From contig CANMTP010000024.1 in the NCBI GenBank assembly GCA_947500845.1, positions 1-45,305 on the forward strand: a stretch of 45,305 nt of DNA, read 5' to 3'. The stretch's first letter is position 1. The number at the start of each line of letters is the position of its first letter. Below the pieces are notes generated by a model that saw only the letters and a program-made list of their open reading frames with translations, ran no database searches and was not told where the DNA came from. Shown here in pieces: positions 33,371 through 41,086 of this stretch. Both the position numbers and the translations under genes were made by a program. Source of the stretch: an uncultured Aquimarina sp. (lineage in GTDB: Bacteria > Bacteroidota > Bacteroidia > Flavobacteriales > Flavobacteriaceae).

Positions 33371-33677
33371 TTTTTAAGATTTTTTTTTTTAATTATCTCT
33401 TTTTGCCAGTAGTAATTCTATTTCAGTATCATGCTCAACTTGTTTCTGCATCCCGTGCAAATATTGGTATTCGATATTTTGTAGGATGAGACCCTTAAAC
33501 GAGTTGAGGGTGACGAATAATGCATAAAAAATTAGCAAAAACTACTACAATCTCCACACTTTTTACACAGTGGCCCGTGCATTCATAGCATCAAACCTAT
33601 TTTTTATTAATTATTGATTATCAAATACTTATATTATATTTTTTGACTCGTATTTTATAAAAACCGATATGCTGAGC
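33371..33677. other. Gene-free stretch with a REP-like dyad
   Basis: About 300 bases with no convincing gene: a poly-T tract, then a dyad ACCCTTAA..TTGAGGGT at 33491-33511 of the dispersed flavobacterial intergenic type, then AT-rich DNA running up to the promoter at 33678. Confidence 0.5.
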
Positions 33678-33709
33678 TTGTTTTTTGCCTCTATAACCCC
33701 CTACATTTG
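33678..33709 (+). promoter_or_regulatory. Promoter ahead of the small HTH gene
   Basis: TTG at 33678-33680, 21 bases, TACATTTG at 33702-33709. It resembles the lanthipeptide operon promoter at 39628-39659 beyond the consensus (GCTTGTTTT, GC-containing middle, CCCCTA before ATTTG). Confidence 0.6.
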
Positions 33710-33814
33710 ATCTCATCGAAGGTTACAGCGTACCCCACTTGCAAACTGCAAATTATTTGTTTGTATTGTGATCTAACCAACAAACGGAAACTAATAAAAG
33801 CAAGGGAATTTATT

Positions 33815-34087
33815 ATGAATGTAATGATTAAACAAATCGAACTTATAGAGCGTATCGATCAATTAATACGAATGCAAGCCACCGGAAATCCTGTCGAGCT
33901 GGCCGATCGATTGGGCATCTCAAAAACCAAATTGTATCGAACCATTAATACCATGCGTGAACTTAATGCCCCATTAGTTTATGACATGACATTGCAGAGT
34001 TTTATCTATGAAAAATCTGTGGGTTTTAGCTTTGGGTTTTATCATAAAAACGGTGATCCTGATATGTTGAATCCATTTGTAGGATGA
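33815..34087 (+). CDS. Small HTH DNA-binding protein
   Basis: 90 residues from the ATG at 33815; the frame is open upstream without homology. The core, IERIDQLIRMQATGNPVELADRLGISKTKLYRTINTMRELNAPLVYDMTLQSFIYEK, is a winged-helix-like HTH_11 (DeoR/BirA type) with recognition helix around SKTKLYRTI. Such stand-alone HTH proteins recur in Flavobacteriia next to RiPP-type loci, by recall. The promoter 105 bases upstream resembles that of the lanthipeptide operon, so it may belong to the same regulatory history. Confidence 0.72.
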   Translation: MNVMIKQIELIERIDQLIRMQATGNPVELADRLGISKTKLYRTINTMRELNAPLVYDMTLQSFIYEKSVGFSFGFYHKNGDPDMLNPFVG

Positions 34088-34111
34088 TTGTAGGTTTGTG
34101 GGGTAAGGGTA

Positions 34112-34130
34112 CCCTTCGACAGGCTAAGGG
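34112..34130. repeat. REP-like dyad
   Basis: CCCTT, nine bases, AAGGG inside GGGTACCCTTCGACAGGCTAAGGG; the CCCTTCGACAGGCT form is a widespread intergenic repeat in Bacteroidota genomes, by recall. Confidence 0.5.
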
Positions 34131-34145
34131 CACGGTTTCTAATAG

Positions 34146-34331
34146 CTAATCCCTACTCTCTAACTGCTTAATAAAATACGAAGGATAGATCCCTGTGTTT
34201 TTATAAAAGGTTTTGGCAAAGGCCTCAGCCGTATTAAAACCGATCTCTTGTGCGATGGCTTTCACCGTATATTTCCTGAATTTGGTATCAGTTTGTAGGC
34301 GCGCTACTGCATAATCAATACGTGTTCCAAG
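34146..34331 (-). pseudogene. C-terminal fragment of an AraC-family regulator
   Basis: On the minus strand an open frame ending at TAG 34146 encodes RIDYAVARLQTDTKFRKYTV, then KAIAQEIGFNTAEAFAKTFYKNTGIYPSYFIKQ. This matches the end of the intact AraC regulator at 37352-39103 (RIEFIIEKLKNDNKFRMYTI, GFNTTEAFSKSFYKKTGIYPSYFIKQ). Upstream the homology stops and an in-frame TAG follows, then the transposase fragment begins. It is the tail of a second regulator gene destroyed by rearrangement. Confidence 0.82.
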
Positions 34332-34360
34332 ATCAAATCCTAATATTTTCTAGTTTATTT

Positions 34361-34759
34361 TTAAGCGGCAAACTGCTGTATTTCAACGTATGGCGTACCA
34401 CTTTTAGTTACGGAAAAAGCCCTTGCTAAAATCTTATTTCTTACGTTGTTCAACGCCACCATTTTTGGCTTGCCTTCCTTTAGTTTTCTTTTATAGTAAA
34501 ACTTAAACTCACTATCGCTTTGTGTGGCACTCACGCTGGCTAAAGTTAATAGTGTTTTCATCTTTCTATAGCTTATATGATGTACTCTGTTCCTTAGTTT
34601 AATACTTGTGCTGGATTGATAGGCAAACGGCGCGACACCACAGTAGCTTGAAAACTGACACCAGCCCGAAAACTTTTTAAAGTTGTTGGTATGGTAAATC
34701 AACTGGCACGATAATATCTGTCCTACACTTTTTATGCTGTTGAGTAATTCAAAATTGCA
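34361..34759 (-). pseudogene. C-terminal fragment of an IS110-family transposase
   Basis: The frame from 34759 to the TAA at 34361 encodes about 132 residues matching the Transposase_20 end of IS110/IS1111 proteins: ELLNSIKSVGQILSCQLIYH, then SGWCQFSSYCGVAPFAYQSS, KMKTLLTLASVSATQSDSEF and ALNNVRNKILARAFSVTKSG. The DEDD catalytic N-terminal half is missing and an in-frame stop lies upstream, so it is a remnant. IS110 elements lack terminal inverted repeats, so ends cannot be drawn. Confidence 0.85.
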
Positions 34760-34835
34760 TTAATATGAATATATACCTCAACAAAAAAGCCCTAGTACAA
34801 TTACCAAGATCTTTTTATCAAACTCACTAAAAATC

Positions 34836-37007
34836 TTATTCGGGTTGATATCCAGGATGGCCTGTTTGCCAAAAAGCAAAGGCTAACGTATTCGCATATT
34901 GTTCATATTGCTTAAATTTACCACTATTCATGCCCCCGTGTCCAGATTCAAAATCAACAGCAAATAATATTGGATTATGTGAGCTGTTAGAAGCCTGTAG
35001 TCGTGCTGCAAATTTGGCAGGGTCCCAAACCACTACCCTTCCATCTTTCATTCCGGCCGCGATTAAGGTCGCAGGATATTTTATGCCTTCTTTAATATGA
35101 TGATAAGAATCCATTTCTAATAAGGCTTCAAATTCTTCCTTTATCTTTACGGTTCCAAATTCTTTAACACTATTCGGACCATTAGGTTGAATCTCAGAAC
35201 GCACCAAATTCATAGAGGGTGAGTATAGAATTGCTGCTGCGTACAAATCAGGACGTTCGGTTATAGCTCGACCTGCCATAATACCCCCTGCACTGGTACC
35301 CCATATCGCCGATTTTTCAGTCTTAGTATAACCTTCTCTGATCATATATTCAGTACACGCAATCATATCCTTCCAAGTATTTATTTTAGTAGTTTTAAAA
35401 CCGGCCATATGCCAAGTTTCTCCCTTTTCCCCTCCACCACGAACATGAGCAATAGCCAAAATACCTCCTTCCATTACCCAAGTAAGAAAGCTCGAATCAA
35501 AAAATGGATTTAAAGACGCTCCGTAAGAACCATAACCAAAAAAAAGCGTTGGCGTTTCTCCATCCTTTCTGATTCCTTTTTGATGAATAATAGAAAGTGG
35601 AATCATTTCTCCGTCATGAGAAGGAACTTCAATTTCATGTACTTCTATATTTTGGAAAGCTGGATATTGAACAACTGGATTTAAATCAACCTGAGTATAC
35701 TTTTTGGTTTCAAAATTATATAAATATGATGTTGGGCTTTTAAGCCATCCAGAACATCTTATTTTCAAATAATCGTAATTTGATCCTTTCGAGGTTAGTT
35801 TTACACTTCCCGAGGGAATAGGTAAATTTAATTCTACTTCCTTACCATCCTTTAAATGATACAATCTTGCTTCTACACCGTTTTTTTCTCTTACAAAAAA
35901 GATTCCATTCTTAGTTATTTCCAAATCGGTTATGACAGTATCTTCTTTTTCTTTAACTAAGGTTATAGATGTTTCAAAATTAAGATTATCTCTTGAGGTT
36001 TTACATATTTTATAATTTGACGCATTTTTTGCTGTTAAAAAGAATAAATCGTTAGAATCTAAAACTATTTTTTCAATCATTTGAGATTCCGTATACAAGA
36101 GTTTCCATTTGATTTCATTAGAAAGTAAATCTTCCTTAGGCTTATAATACATATCCTTGAATGGTGATACTCCGCTTACTTCTCCAAATACGTAAGGATT
36201 AGAATCTGAGTAAATGTGCACAATAGGAAAATCTTCAGGTTTTAATTCTACTTCAGGATTATTAGATATTGAAAAGACCTCATGCTTTTCTTTGGGGTCA
36301 CTACCTAATTGGTAAAATACTGATTTTGTATTTAGACCATATTTAGGGTCTTTTGGATCAGTTACAGGGAAAAATTGATAAACAAAACCAGAGTCGTCAG
36401 GTATCCATTGAATACCTCCAAAGTTAGGATTACAATTTTTTACCATCTCTGGAAGTACTTTTTTGGTATTTACATCAACAACAATAACTTTCGAGATTTC
36501 ATCACCTCGTTTTGATAAAGAGATCGCTATTTTATCTCCTTTCCAACTTGGTTTTATGTAATTAATAATGAGATTAATGTTTGATTTTATATCAAAAAGC
36601 AATGGATCAAATAATAAAACCTCATTTGAATTTAATGAAGATCGATAATACAATTTTGCCGTATCTTCTGCTTCTAAAGTTTTTAAATAAAAATATTTTC
36701 CATCGGCAGTGTTCTCAATAGAATTGATGAAATATGGTTTTTCCCGATCATAGGTCTTTTGTAAATCTATTAGTTTTTGCCGTCCAGGTATTCGCTTGAG
36801 AATTTTGAAAGCATGATTTCCTTGCATTTTTAGCCAATGAATCACTGTAGAGTCTTCTAAATTTTCGAGATTCCTGTAGGGATCTTTTATTTCTTTACCA
36901 TGATATTGGTCAATTGCAAGAACACTCTTGGCTAATGGAGGTTTTTCATACTGGTTATGATTTGAGCAAGAAATCATAACCAGTATGAAAAAGATATTTT
37001 TTATCAT
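34836..37007 (-). CDS. Prolyl oligopeptidase family (S9A) lipoprotein
   Basis: A 723-residue secreted protease. The signal ends in a lipobox (FILVMISCSN, Cys14). An N-terminal seven-bladed propeller (about 30-440) is followed by an alpha/beta hydrolase domain with GYGSYGASLNPFFD, HVRGGGEKGETWHMAGFKTTKINTWKDMI and the triad Ser572 (WGTSAGG; GGSNGG is more usual), Asp655 (GMKDGRVV) and His690 (ESGHGG). Family members cleave short proline-containing peptides. It lies 37 bases behind a GG-leader precursor gene on the same strand, so a role in trimming the modified peptide is possible; class III lanthipeptides do use such peptidases (FlaP). The function here is inferred. Confidence 0.92.
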   Translation of the reverse strand: MIKNIFFILVMISCSNHNQYEKPPLAKSVLAIDQYHGKEIKDPYRNLENLEDSTVIHWLKMQGNHAFKILKRIPGRQKLIDLQKTYDREKPYFINSIENTADGKYFYLKTLEAEDTAKLYYRSSLNSNEVLLFDPLLFDIKSNINLIINYIKPSWKGDKIAISLSKRGDEISKVIVVDVNTKKVLPEMVKNCNPNFGGIQWIPDDSGFVYQFFPVTDPKDPKYGLNTKSVFYQLGSDPKEKHEVFSISNNPEVELKPEDFPIVHIYSDSNPYVFGEVSGVSPFKDMYYKPKEDLLSNEIKWKLLYTESQMIEKIVLDSNDLFFLTAKNASNYKICKTSRDNLNFETSITLVKEKEDTVITDLEITKNGIFFVREKNGVEARLYHLKDGKEVELNLPIPSGSVKLTSKGSNYDYLKIRCSGWLKSPTSYLYNFETKKYTQVDLNPVVQYPAFQNIEVHEIEVPSHDGEMIPLSIIHQKGIRKDGETPTLFFGYGSYGASLNPFFDSSFLTWVMEGGILAIAHVRGGGEKGETWHMAGFKTTKINTWKDMIACTEYMIREGYTKTEKSAIWGTSAGGIMAGRAITERPDLYAAAILYSPSMNLVRSEIQPNGPNSVKEFGTVKIKEEFEALLEMDSYHHIKEGIKYPATLIAAGMKDGRVVVWDPAKFAARLQASNSSHNPILFAVDFESGHGGMNSGKFKQYEQYANTLAFAFWQTGHPGYQPE

Positions 37008-37044
37008 TTAAATGTCAATAAAGTTATTTAGAAAAGTTTTTCAT

Positions 37045-37200
37045 CTAATGAGCTTCCTCAAGATTAATATTTATACGACCACAAAGAATTGGATTGCCGT
37101 TTAGACTTCTTCCTCCATCATCTCCTCCACCTTGAAGATTTGATAATTGTGCTTTTGATAATCTAGCTACTTTTATTCTTTTTAATTCAAGCTTTTTCAT
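37045..37200 (-). CDS. GG-leader RiPP precursor peptide
   Basis: A 51-residue peptide from ATG 37200 to TAG 37045, with a charged leader (MKKLELKRIKVARLSKAQLS) and a GG site (NLQGGG). The core after the GG site has one Ser (GGRSLNG) and one Cys (PILCGR), enough for a single Ser-to-Cys thioether ring, and ends acidic (NLEEAH). The leader layout matches the Bacteroidota natural-product precursor type (KKxTVAxLSxxQLxNLxGG), like the array at 44274 onward but unrelated in its core. It lies between the AraC regulator and the protease gene, behind a promoter-and-dyad at 37244-37333. Confidence 0.82.
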   Translation of the reverse strand: MKKLELKRIKVARLSKAQLSNLQGGGDDGGRSLNGNPILCGRININLEEAH

Positions 37201-37243
37201 GTTTACTTTAAATTTTTGTGTGATTACTAAAATTTTTATGAAA

Positions 37244-37273
37244 CGAATATAGAATGAAAAATAAAAAAATCAA
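37244..37273 (-). promoter_or_regulatory. Promoter of the leftward precursor gene
   Basis: Minus-strand TTG (37273-37271), 19 bases, TATATTCG (37251-37244; one mismatch to TAnnTTTG). It lies 23 bases downstream of the dyad at 37297-37333 and 43 bases before the precursor ATG. Confidence 0.5.
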
Positions 37274-37296
37274 GGGTTCTGATAAGGCTGAATGTC

Positions 37297-37333
37297 TGAA
37301 TTCCTGAATTCAGAGTGTGAATTCAGGAATTCA
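37297..37333. promoter_or_regulatory. Long dyad (site A), candidate AraC operator
   Basis: Perfect 15-bp arms: TGAATTCCTGAATTC, then AGAGTGT, then GAATTCAGGAATTCA. Each arm itself contains a direct GAATTC repeat. It shares sequence and spacing with site B at 39579-39614 upstream of the lanB operon, and lies between the regulator stop and the precursor promoter. It is best read as the operator of the adjacent regulator. Confidence 0.6.
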
Positions 37334-37351
37334 TACTTTCTAAACATTGAT

Positions 37352-39103
37352 TTATAAAGGATTATTAGATTTTTTTTGTTTTTCAAATTGTTTAATAAAG
37401 TAGGAAGGATATATTCCTGTTTTTTTATAAAATGATTTTGAAAATGCTTCCGTGGTATTAAAACCTGCTTCACTTGCTAGAGCTTTTATAGTATACATTC
37501 TAAACTTATTATCATTTTTTAATTTTTCAATAATAAATTCTATGCGCAAATCATTAATATACTGTATGAAGCTCTTTTTTTTATAGGTATTAATTACTTT
37601 AGACAAATATTTAGAATTAGTCCCAAAACTACTTGCCAGTCCACTAGTTGTAATATTAATTTTAAGAAAACCCTGTTTGCTTTCAAAATTCTCCAAACTG
37701 TCTAATATATTATTTACAATATCATCAGAAATTCCTGTAGATTTAGAAGTGTTTAGGGTTTTAATTTTTTCGATCTCTTTCGCTTTCTGAATATCTTCTT
37801 TTTCGTTAAACATCATCAATTCTTCAAAACGTCGTTGATATCGTTTTTGCTTTTTGTAGGACAATATCAAAAATATCAATATAACACAAACTAATGCCGA
37901 AAGAATAATGACGCCTATAAAAGAATTATTTTGTTTTGCTTCAAGATTCTCAATTAACTTTTCTTTTTCAGATAATAATTCAGGCGTATCATAATCTTTG
38001 TTCAGTTTGTTACTTAAATATTTGTAATTATTATCTAAGATACTATCCATATATAACAATCGATTAATGTAAAATAATTGTTGATTTTTATCTTTAATTG
38101 ATTTGTAATAATTGATTAAACTCAAATACGTTGTTCTGGACTCAGGAATAATATAATTTGTTTCTTTAAGTAAAGAATCTATTTTTTTATAATAATAAAC
38201 TGCTTTTTTCCTATTAGAAATTCCCTCATATGATTTTGCTAAATATAAATATGCATTAATTGCGTTATAATCTTCGAAAAGATAGGATAGCCTTTGTTTA
38301 TCAGGTATTGATTTTTCAATCTTATCAATAGCAACCTTATATTCCTTTTCATAATATTTTAGTATTCCTTCATTTAGTTTAAATAAATCTTCGCCAAGTT
38401 CATTCTTCGCCAAGTTCATCCCTAAATTATTTAAAACGAAAGCCGAATCTATTTGATTATTTAAGCGATAAACATTTACCAAATCAGATAAAGTTAAGAA
38501 AAAAGCAGATGGATCATTTTCATTATTTTTGAGTTTTCCTTTTTCGTAAACTAAGCATTTTTGTAAAATAGTTTTGGCCTCTTCGTATTTACCTAACTTT
38601 ATTTTCACCAGCGCAATATTATGATTGGATATCACTTCTAAATTCTTATTACCTATTTGCTTAGCAAATTCAACGGCATATAAAAAATTATCTAAGGCTT
38701 TTTTGAAATTTCCAACATTTTCAAACGCAGCTCCTTTACTAATATAAAATAATAAAGGATATCTTTTATGATTGCTTCCCTCACATTCAGCTATTGCGCT
38801 ATCCAAATACTTTATCTGTTTATTAAGATCTGTCTTTACGTTAAATGTATACCCCATAAAACTGTAACCCAAACCTATCTTGATCGGATCTCTGTCATTT
38901 TTACCTTTTTGCAAATAAGTCTTAGCATAAACCTTAGCAAGATGATTATCAGTTCTCAAAACCTCATAATACTTCTTACTTAAGATTTCGTAATCCACTT
39001 TAGCTAGGGAATCAGGAATTACAAAATCTTTGGTATTTTGAGCAGTACTACCTATAGTATTTAAGAAAATAATCAAGATAATGACTTGTATGATTCTATT
39101 CAT
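37352..39103 (-). CDS. Membrane-spanning TPR / AraC-family regulator
   Basis: A 583-residue regulator: signal or anchor MNRIIQVIILIIFLNTIGSTAQ, a TPR-rich periplasmic region (about 30-385, e.g. KRYPLLFYISKGAAFENVGNFKKALDNFLYAVEFAKQIG), a membrane helix (about 395-418, FIGVIILSALVCVILIFLIL), a coiled coil and a C-terminal AraC HTH (about 480-575, GFNTTEAFSKSFYKKTGIYPSYFIK). It thus can sense a periplasmic or peptide signal and act on DNA in one polypeptide. Its gene lies between the two arms of the lanthipeptide locus, next to sites A and B. Confidence 0.88.
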   Translation of the reverse strand: MNRIIQVIILIIFLNTIGSTAQNTKDFVIPDSLAKVDYEILSKKYYEVLRTDNHLAKVYAKTYLQKGKNDRDPIKIGLGYSFMGYTFNVKTDLNKQIKYLDSAIAECEGSNHKRYPLLFYISKGAAFENVGNFKKALDNFLYAVEFAKQIGNKNLEVISNHNIALVKIKLGKYEEAKTILQKCLVYEKGKLKNNENDPSAFFLTLSDLVNVYRLNNQIDSAFVLNNLGMNLAKNELGEDLFKLNEGILKYYEKEYKVAIDKIEKSIPDKQRLSYLFEDYNAINAYLYLAKSYEGISNRKKAVYYYKKIDSLLKETNYIIPESRTTYLSLINYYKSIKDKNQQLFYINRLLYMDSILDNNYKYLSNKLNKDYDTPELLSEKEKLIENLEAKQNNSFIGVIILSALVCVILIFLILSYKKQKRYQRRFEELMMFNEKEDIQKAKEIEKIKTLNTSKSTGISDDIVNNILDSLENFESKQGFLKINITTSGLASSFGTNSKYLSKVINTYKKKSFIQYINDLRIEFIIEKLKNDNKFRMYTIKALASEAGFNTTEAFSKSFYKKTGIYPSYFIKQFEKQKKSNNPL

Positions 39104-39578
39104 ATGATTCGGTCTCTCACGATTTTATTTCATAATTAGTACTACTAAATATTCTAATATAGTAAAGTAATGCTTCAATTATAAACTTTTTATTTCAATT
39201 TTAATTGCTAATTTGATCTTACATCATTAACCTTCTGAATCTATATTAACGTTTATTTTATTATTATCCAATCTTTATCTCATAGTCTATGTATTATTCA
39301 TAACTATACTCACTAAAGTATAACAATACCTTAACGCTTGCATATATTCCAAAGTATATGCGAAAAATATAGGCAGATATAAGAATTTTCTGTTGTATAA
39401 TTTCCAACAGAATAAGAGAAATGGGGATTAAAATACTGTAAGTACAGATGAGAAATCGAACGAATTTATCTGTAATACAAGGTTACAAATATACTATTTT
39501 CTGTTTTTATGTTATTTTATAAAAAAAAACTTATAAAAATTTGATTTTCAGATGTATACAATAAAATTTCCGAAGTCT
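39104..39578. promoter_or_regulatory. Dyad-rich intergenic region of the RiPP locus
   Basis: About 475 bases without a gene. It holds three perfect dyads: GCATATA / TATATGC (39340-39361), TTCTGTTG / CAACAGAA (39388-39412) and CTGTA / TACAG (39436-39447). The region separates the divergent regulator and operon and should contain the regulator's promoter; I cannot locate that with confidence. Confidence 0.45.
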
Positions 39579-39614
39579 GGATTCTAAGAATACCGGGTTT
39601 GTATTCAGGAATCC
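39579..39614. promoter_or_regulatory. Long dyad (site B) upstream of the lanthipeptide operon
   Basis: GGATTCTAAGAATAC, CGGGTTT, GTATTCAGGAATCC: an imperfect version of site A with the same 7-base spacer and the same TCTG flank. Its edge lies 13 bases from the -33 TTG, against 23 for site A, one helical turn apart. Confidence 0.6.
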
Positions 39615-39627
39615 CGACTTACTTGGC

Positions 39628-39659
39628 TTGTTTTCAGGCTTTTTTCGCCCCTATATTTG
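39628..39659 (+). promoter_or_regulatory. Lanthipeptide operon promoter
   Basis: TTG at 39628-39630, 21 bases, TATATTTG at 39652-39659, a full match to the Bacteroidota pattern. Transcription would begin near 39665, about 50 bases before the small ORF. Confidence 0.65.
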
Positions 39660-39715
39660 CTCCAGTCAAAACAACAAAAAAGAACAATAATTTTTAACTC
39701 GATAACAAGAACAAA

Positions 39716-39799
39716 ATGATTGCAGTATTAACAAAAGGTATTTTAGAAATCACAACCCTATTGGTTGATCTGTTAACGACAATTATGCTCGCTTTTTAA
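39716..39799 (+). CDS. 27-residue hydrophobic small ORF at the head of the operon
   Basis: ATG at 39716 to TAA at 39799. The peptide begins MIAVLTKGILEITT and continues LLVDLLTTIMLAF: one amphipathic or membrane-spanning helix with single Lys, Glu and Asp residues and four Thr. It is the first ORF after the operon promoter and ends 41 bases before the protease gene. It has no GG site and matches nothing I know. It could be a leader peptide, a small membrane partner or immunity peptide, or a chance ORF. Confidence 0.45.
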   Translation: MIAVLTKGILEITTLLVDLLTTIMLAF

Positions 39800-39840
39800 A
39801 AATCACAAAAAAGAATATTAACCTAGAAAACACAAATCCT

Positions 39841-41049
39841 TTGAAATCACTCTTAAAAATAGCGCCAATTATATTCCTGTTTCTGGGATGCGGAGGGTCA
39901 AAGCTCCAAAAAGTACTTAGTTCAGGATCCATAGTAAACCCGTTTTTTACAGTAACCGTACCTTTTGAATACCGACAAGGGCTTATGGTAATCAAAGCAT
40001 CTGTAGCGGGTAAAGAAGGTGACTTTATACTAGACACCGGTGCTTCTAATGTGTTTTCTAAAGAGTTACAACAAGAGTTAGCGTTACAGCCTTTGGATTC
40101 TGAAATGGTATACGGCGTTCACGGCGCTGGTCAGGAACTCGAATATGCATCGGTAGGCAGTATCAAAATCGGTGATATAGATTTTGTAAATACGATAACT
40201 GCCATTCATGATCTTAATGCAATCCCAGAAATCGCTTGTATAAATGTGGATGGCATTATTGGTGCCAACCTAATGCGCAAAGCTATATGGGATATTGATT
40301 TCAAAAATCAAAAAATTACCATTACCAGTACAGAGGATACTTTGGATATTCCTGTAAATCATAAAGCTATTAATTTCTTTGTAGGGTATCAAGGCACTCC
40401 ATCAATAAGTGCAAAAGTAAACGGGATAACTGCCTTAAATAATCGTATCGATACTGGATATACAGGGGCTTTAAGTTTATCTCGAGTAGAGCTTCAAAAA
40501 TTGATCAATAAGAATAGAATATCACAATACATAAAAGGTACTGGTAGTACTTCTGTGGGAGTATATGGATCAGGAAAACCTGAACCTTTTTACCACGGAA
40601 TTATCGACAATCTATCCTATGGAGATCTAGAGTTACATAATACGGTGGTTTCTTTCACTGGATTGGATCAAAAGCTTCTGGGATTAAAATTCTTAAAGAA
40701 TTATCGTGTCATTTTAAACTGGAATATCAGAAAGGCAAAGTTTATCCCAACAACACCTTATAATAATACTGAGGTAAGTACCTATGGTTTTGGGCCATCT
40801 TTCAAAGAAAACAAATTGTATGTAAAATCAATAATAGATGGATCTAGCGCAAATGAAAATGGGTTGAAGATAGGAGATCAAATTCTTGTTATTAATGAAG
40901 TAGATTTCAGTACAGTTACACAAAACCAGTGGTGCACATCACTGCAAAATGGATTGGTTGATAATGCTGCAAAAACTATAAATATGACCATACAACGAGA
41001 TAGTGTAATCACCAAGTTAACCTTAAATAAAACTGTAGTATTACAATAA
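39841..41049 (+). CDS. Two-lobed aspartic protease lipoprotein with PDZ domain
   Basis: A 402-residue lipoprotein starting at TTG 39841; signal with lipobox FLFLGCGG (Cys17). Two retropepsin-like lobes each carry a DTG: FILDTGASN (Asp65) and RIDTGYTG (Asp204), making a complete single-chain active site. A PDZ-type domain follows (about 310-400; NENGLKIGDQILVINEVDF). Bacteroidota have many such proteases of unknown substrate. Here it is the first large gene of the lanthipeptide operon, 37 bases ahead of lanB, so leader removal after export is an attractive inferred role. Confidence 0.9.
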   Translation: MKSLLKIAPIIFLFLGCGGSKLQKVLSSGSIVNPFFTVTVPFEYRQGLMVIKASVAGKEGDFILDTGASNVFSKELQQELALQPLDSEMVYGVHGAGQELEYASVGSIKIGDIDFVNTITAIHDLNAIPEIACINVDGIIGANLMRKAIWDIDFKNQKITITSTEDTLDIPVNHKAINFFVGYQGTPSISAKVNGITALNNRIDTGYTGALSLSRVELQKLINKNRISQYIKGTGSTSVGVYGSGKPEPFYHGIIDNLSYGDLELHNTVVSFTGLDQKLLGLKFLKNYRVILNWNIRKAKFIPTTPYNNTEVSTYGFGPSFKENKLYVKSIIDGSSANENGLKIGDQILVINEVDFSTVTQNQWCTSLQNGLVDNAAKTINMTIQRDSVITKLTLNKTVVLQ

Positions 41050-41086
41050 CAAAGAGAAAAAAAGAAGTAGATAAAATTAATACGTC

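Noticed and set aside
33532..33582. Minus-strand ORF for MHGPLCKKCGDCSSFC, a four-cysteine micropeptide near the RiPP locus
   Set aside because: Only 16 codons, an in-frame TGA directly before the ATG, no leader or GG site and no promoter. It could be a relic of a precursor core, but nothing supports translation.
37270..37473. 67-codon minus-strand frame overlapping the end of the AraC regulator and site A
   Set aside because: Out of frame with the regulator, its end is made of the dyad sequence, and it has no recognisable features.
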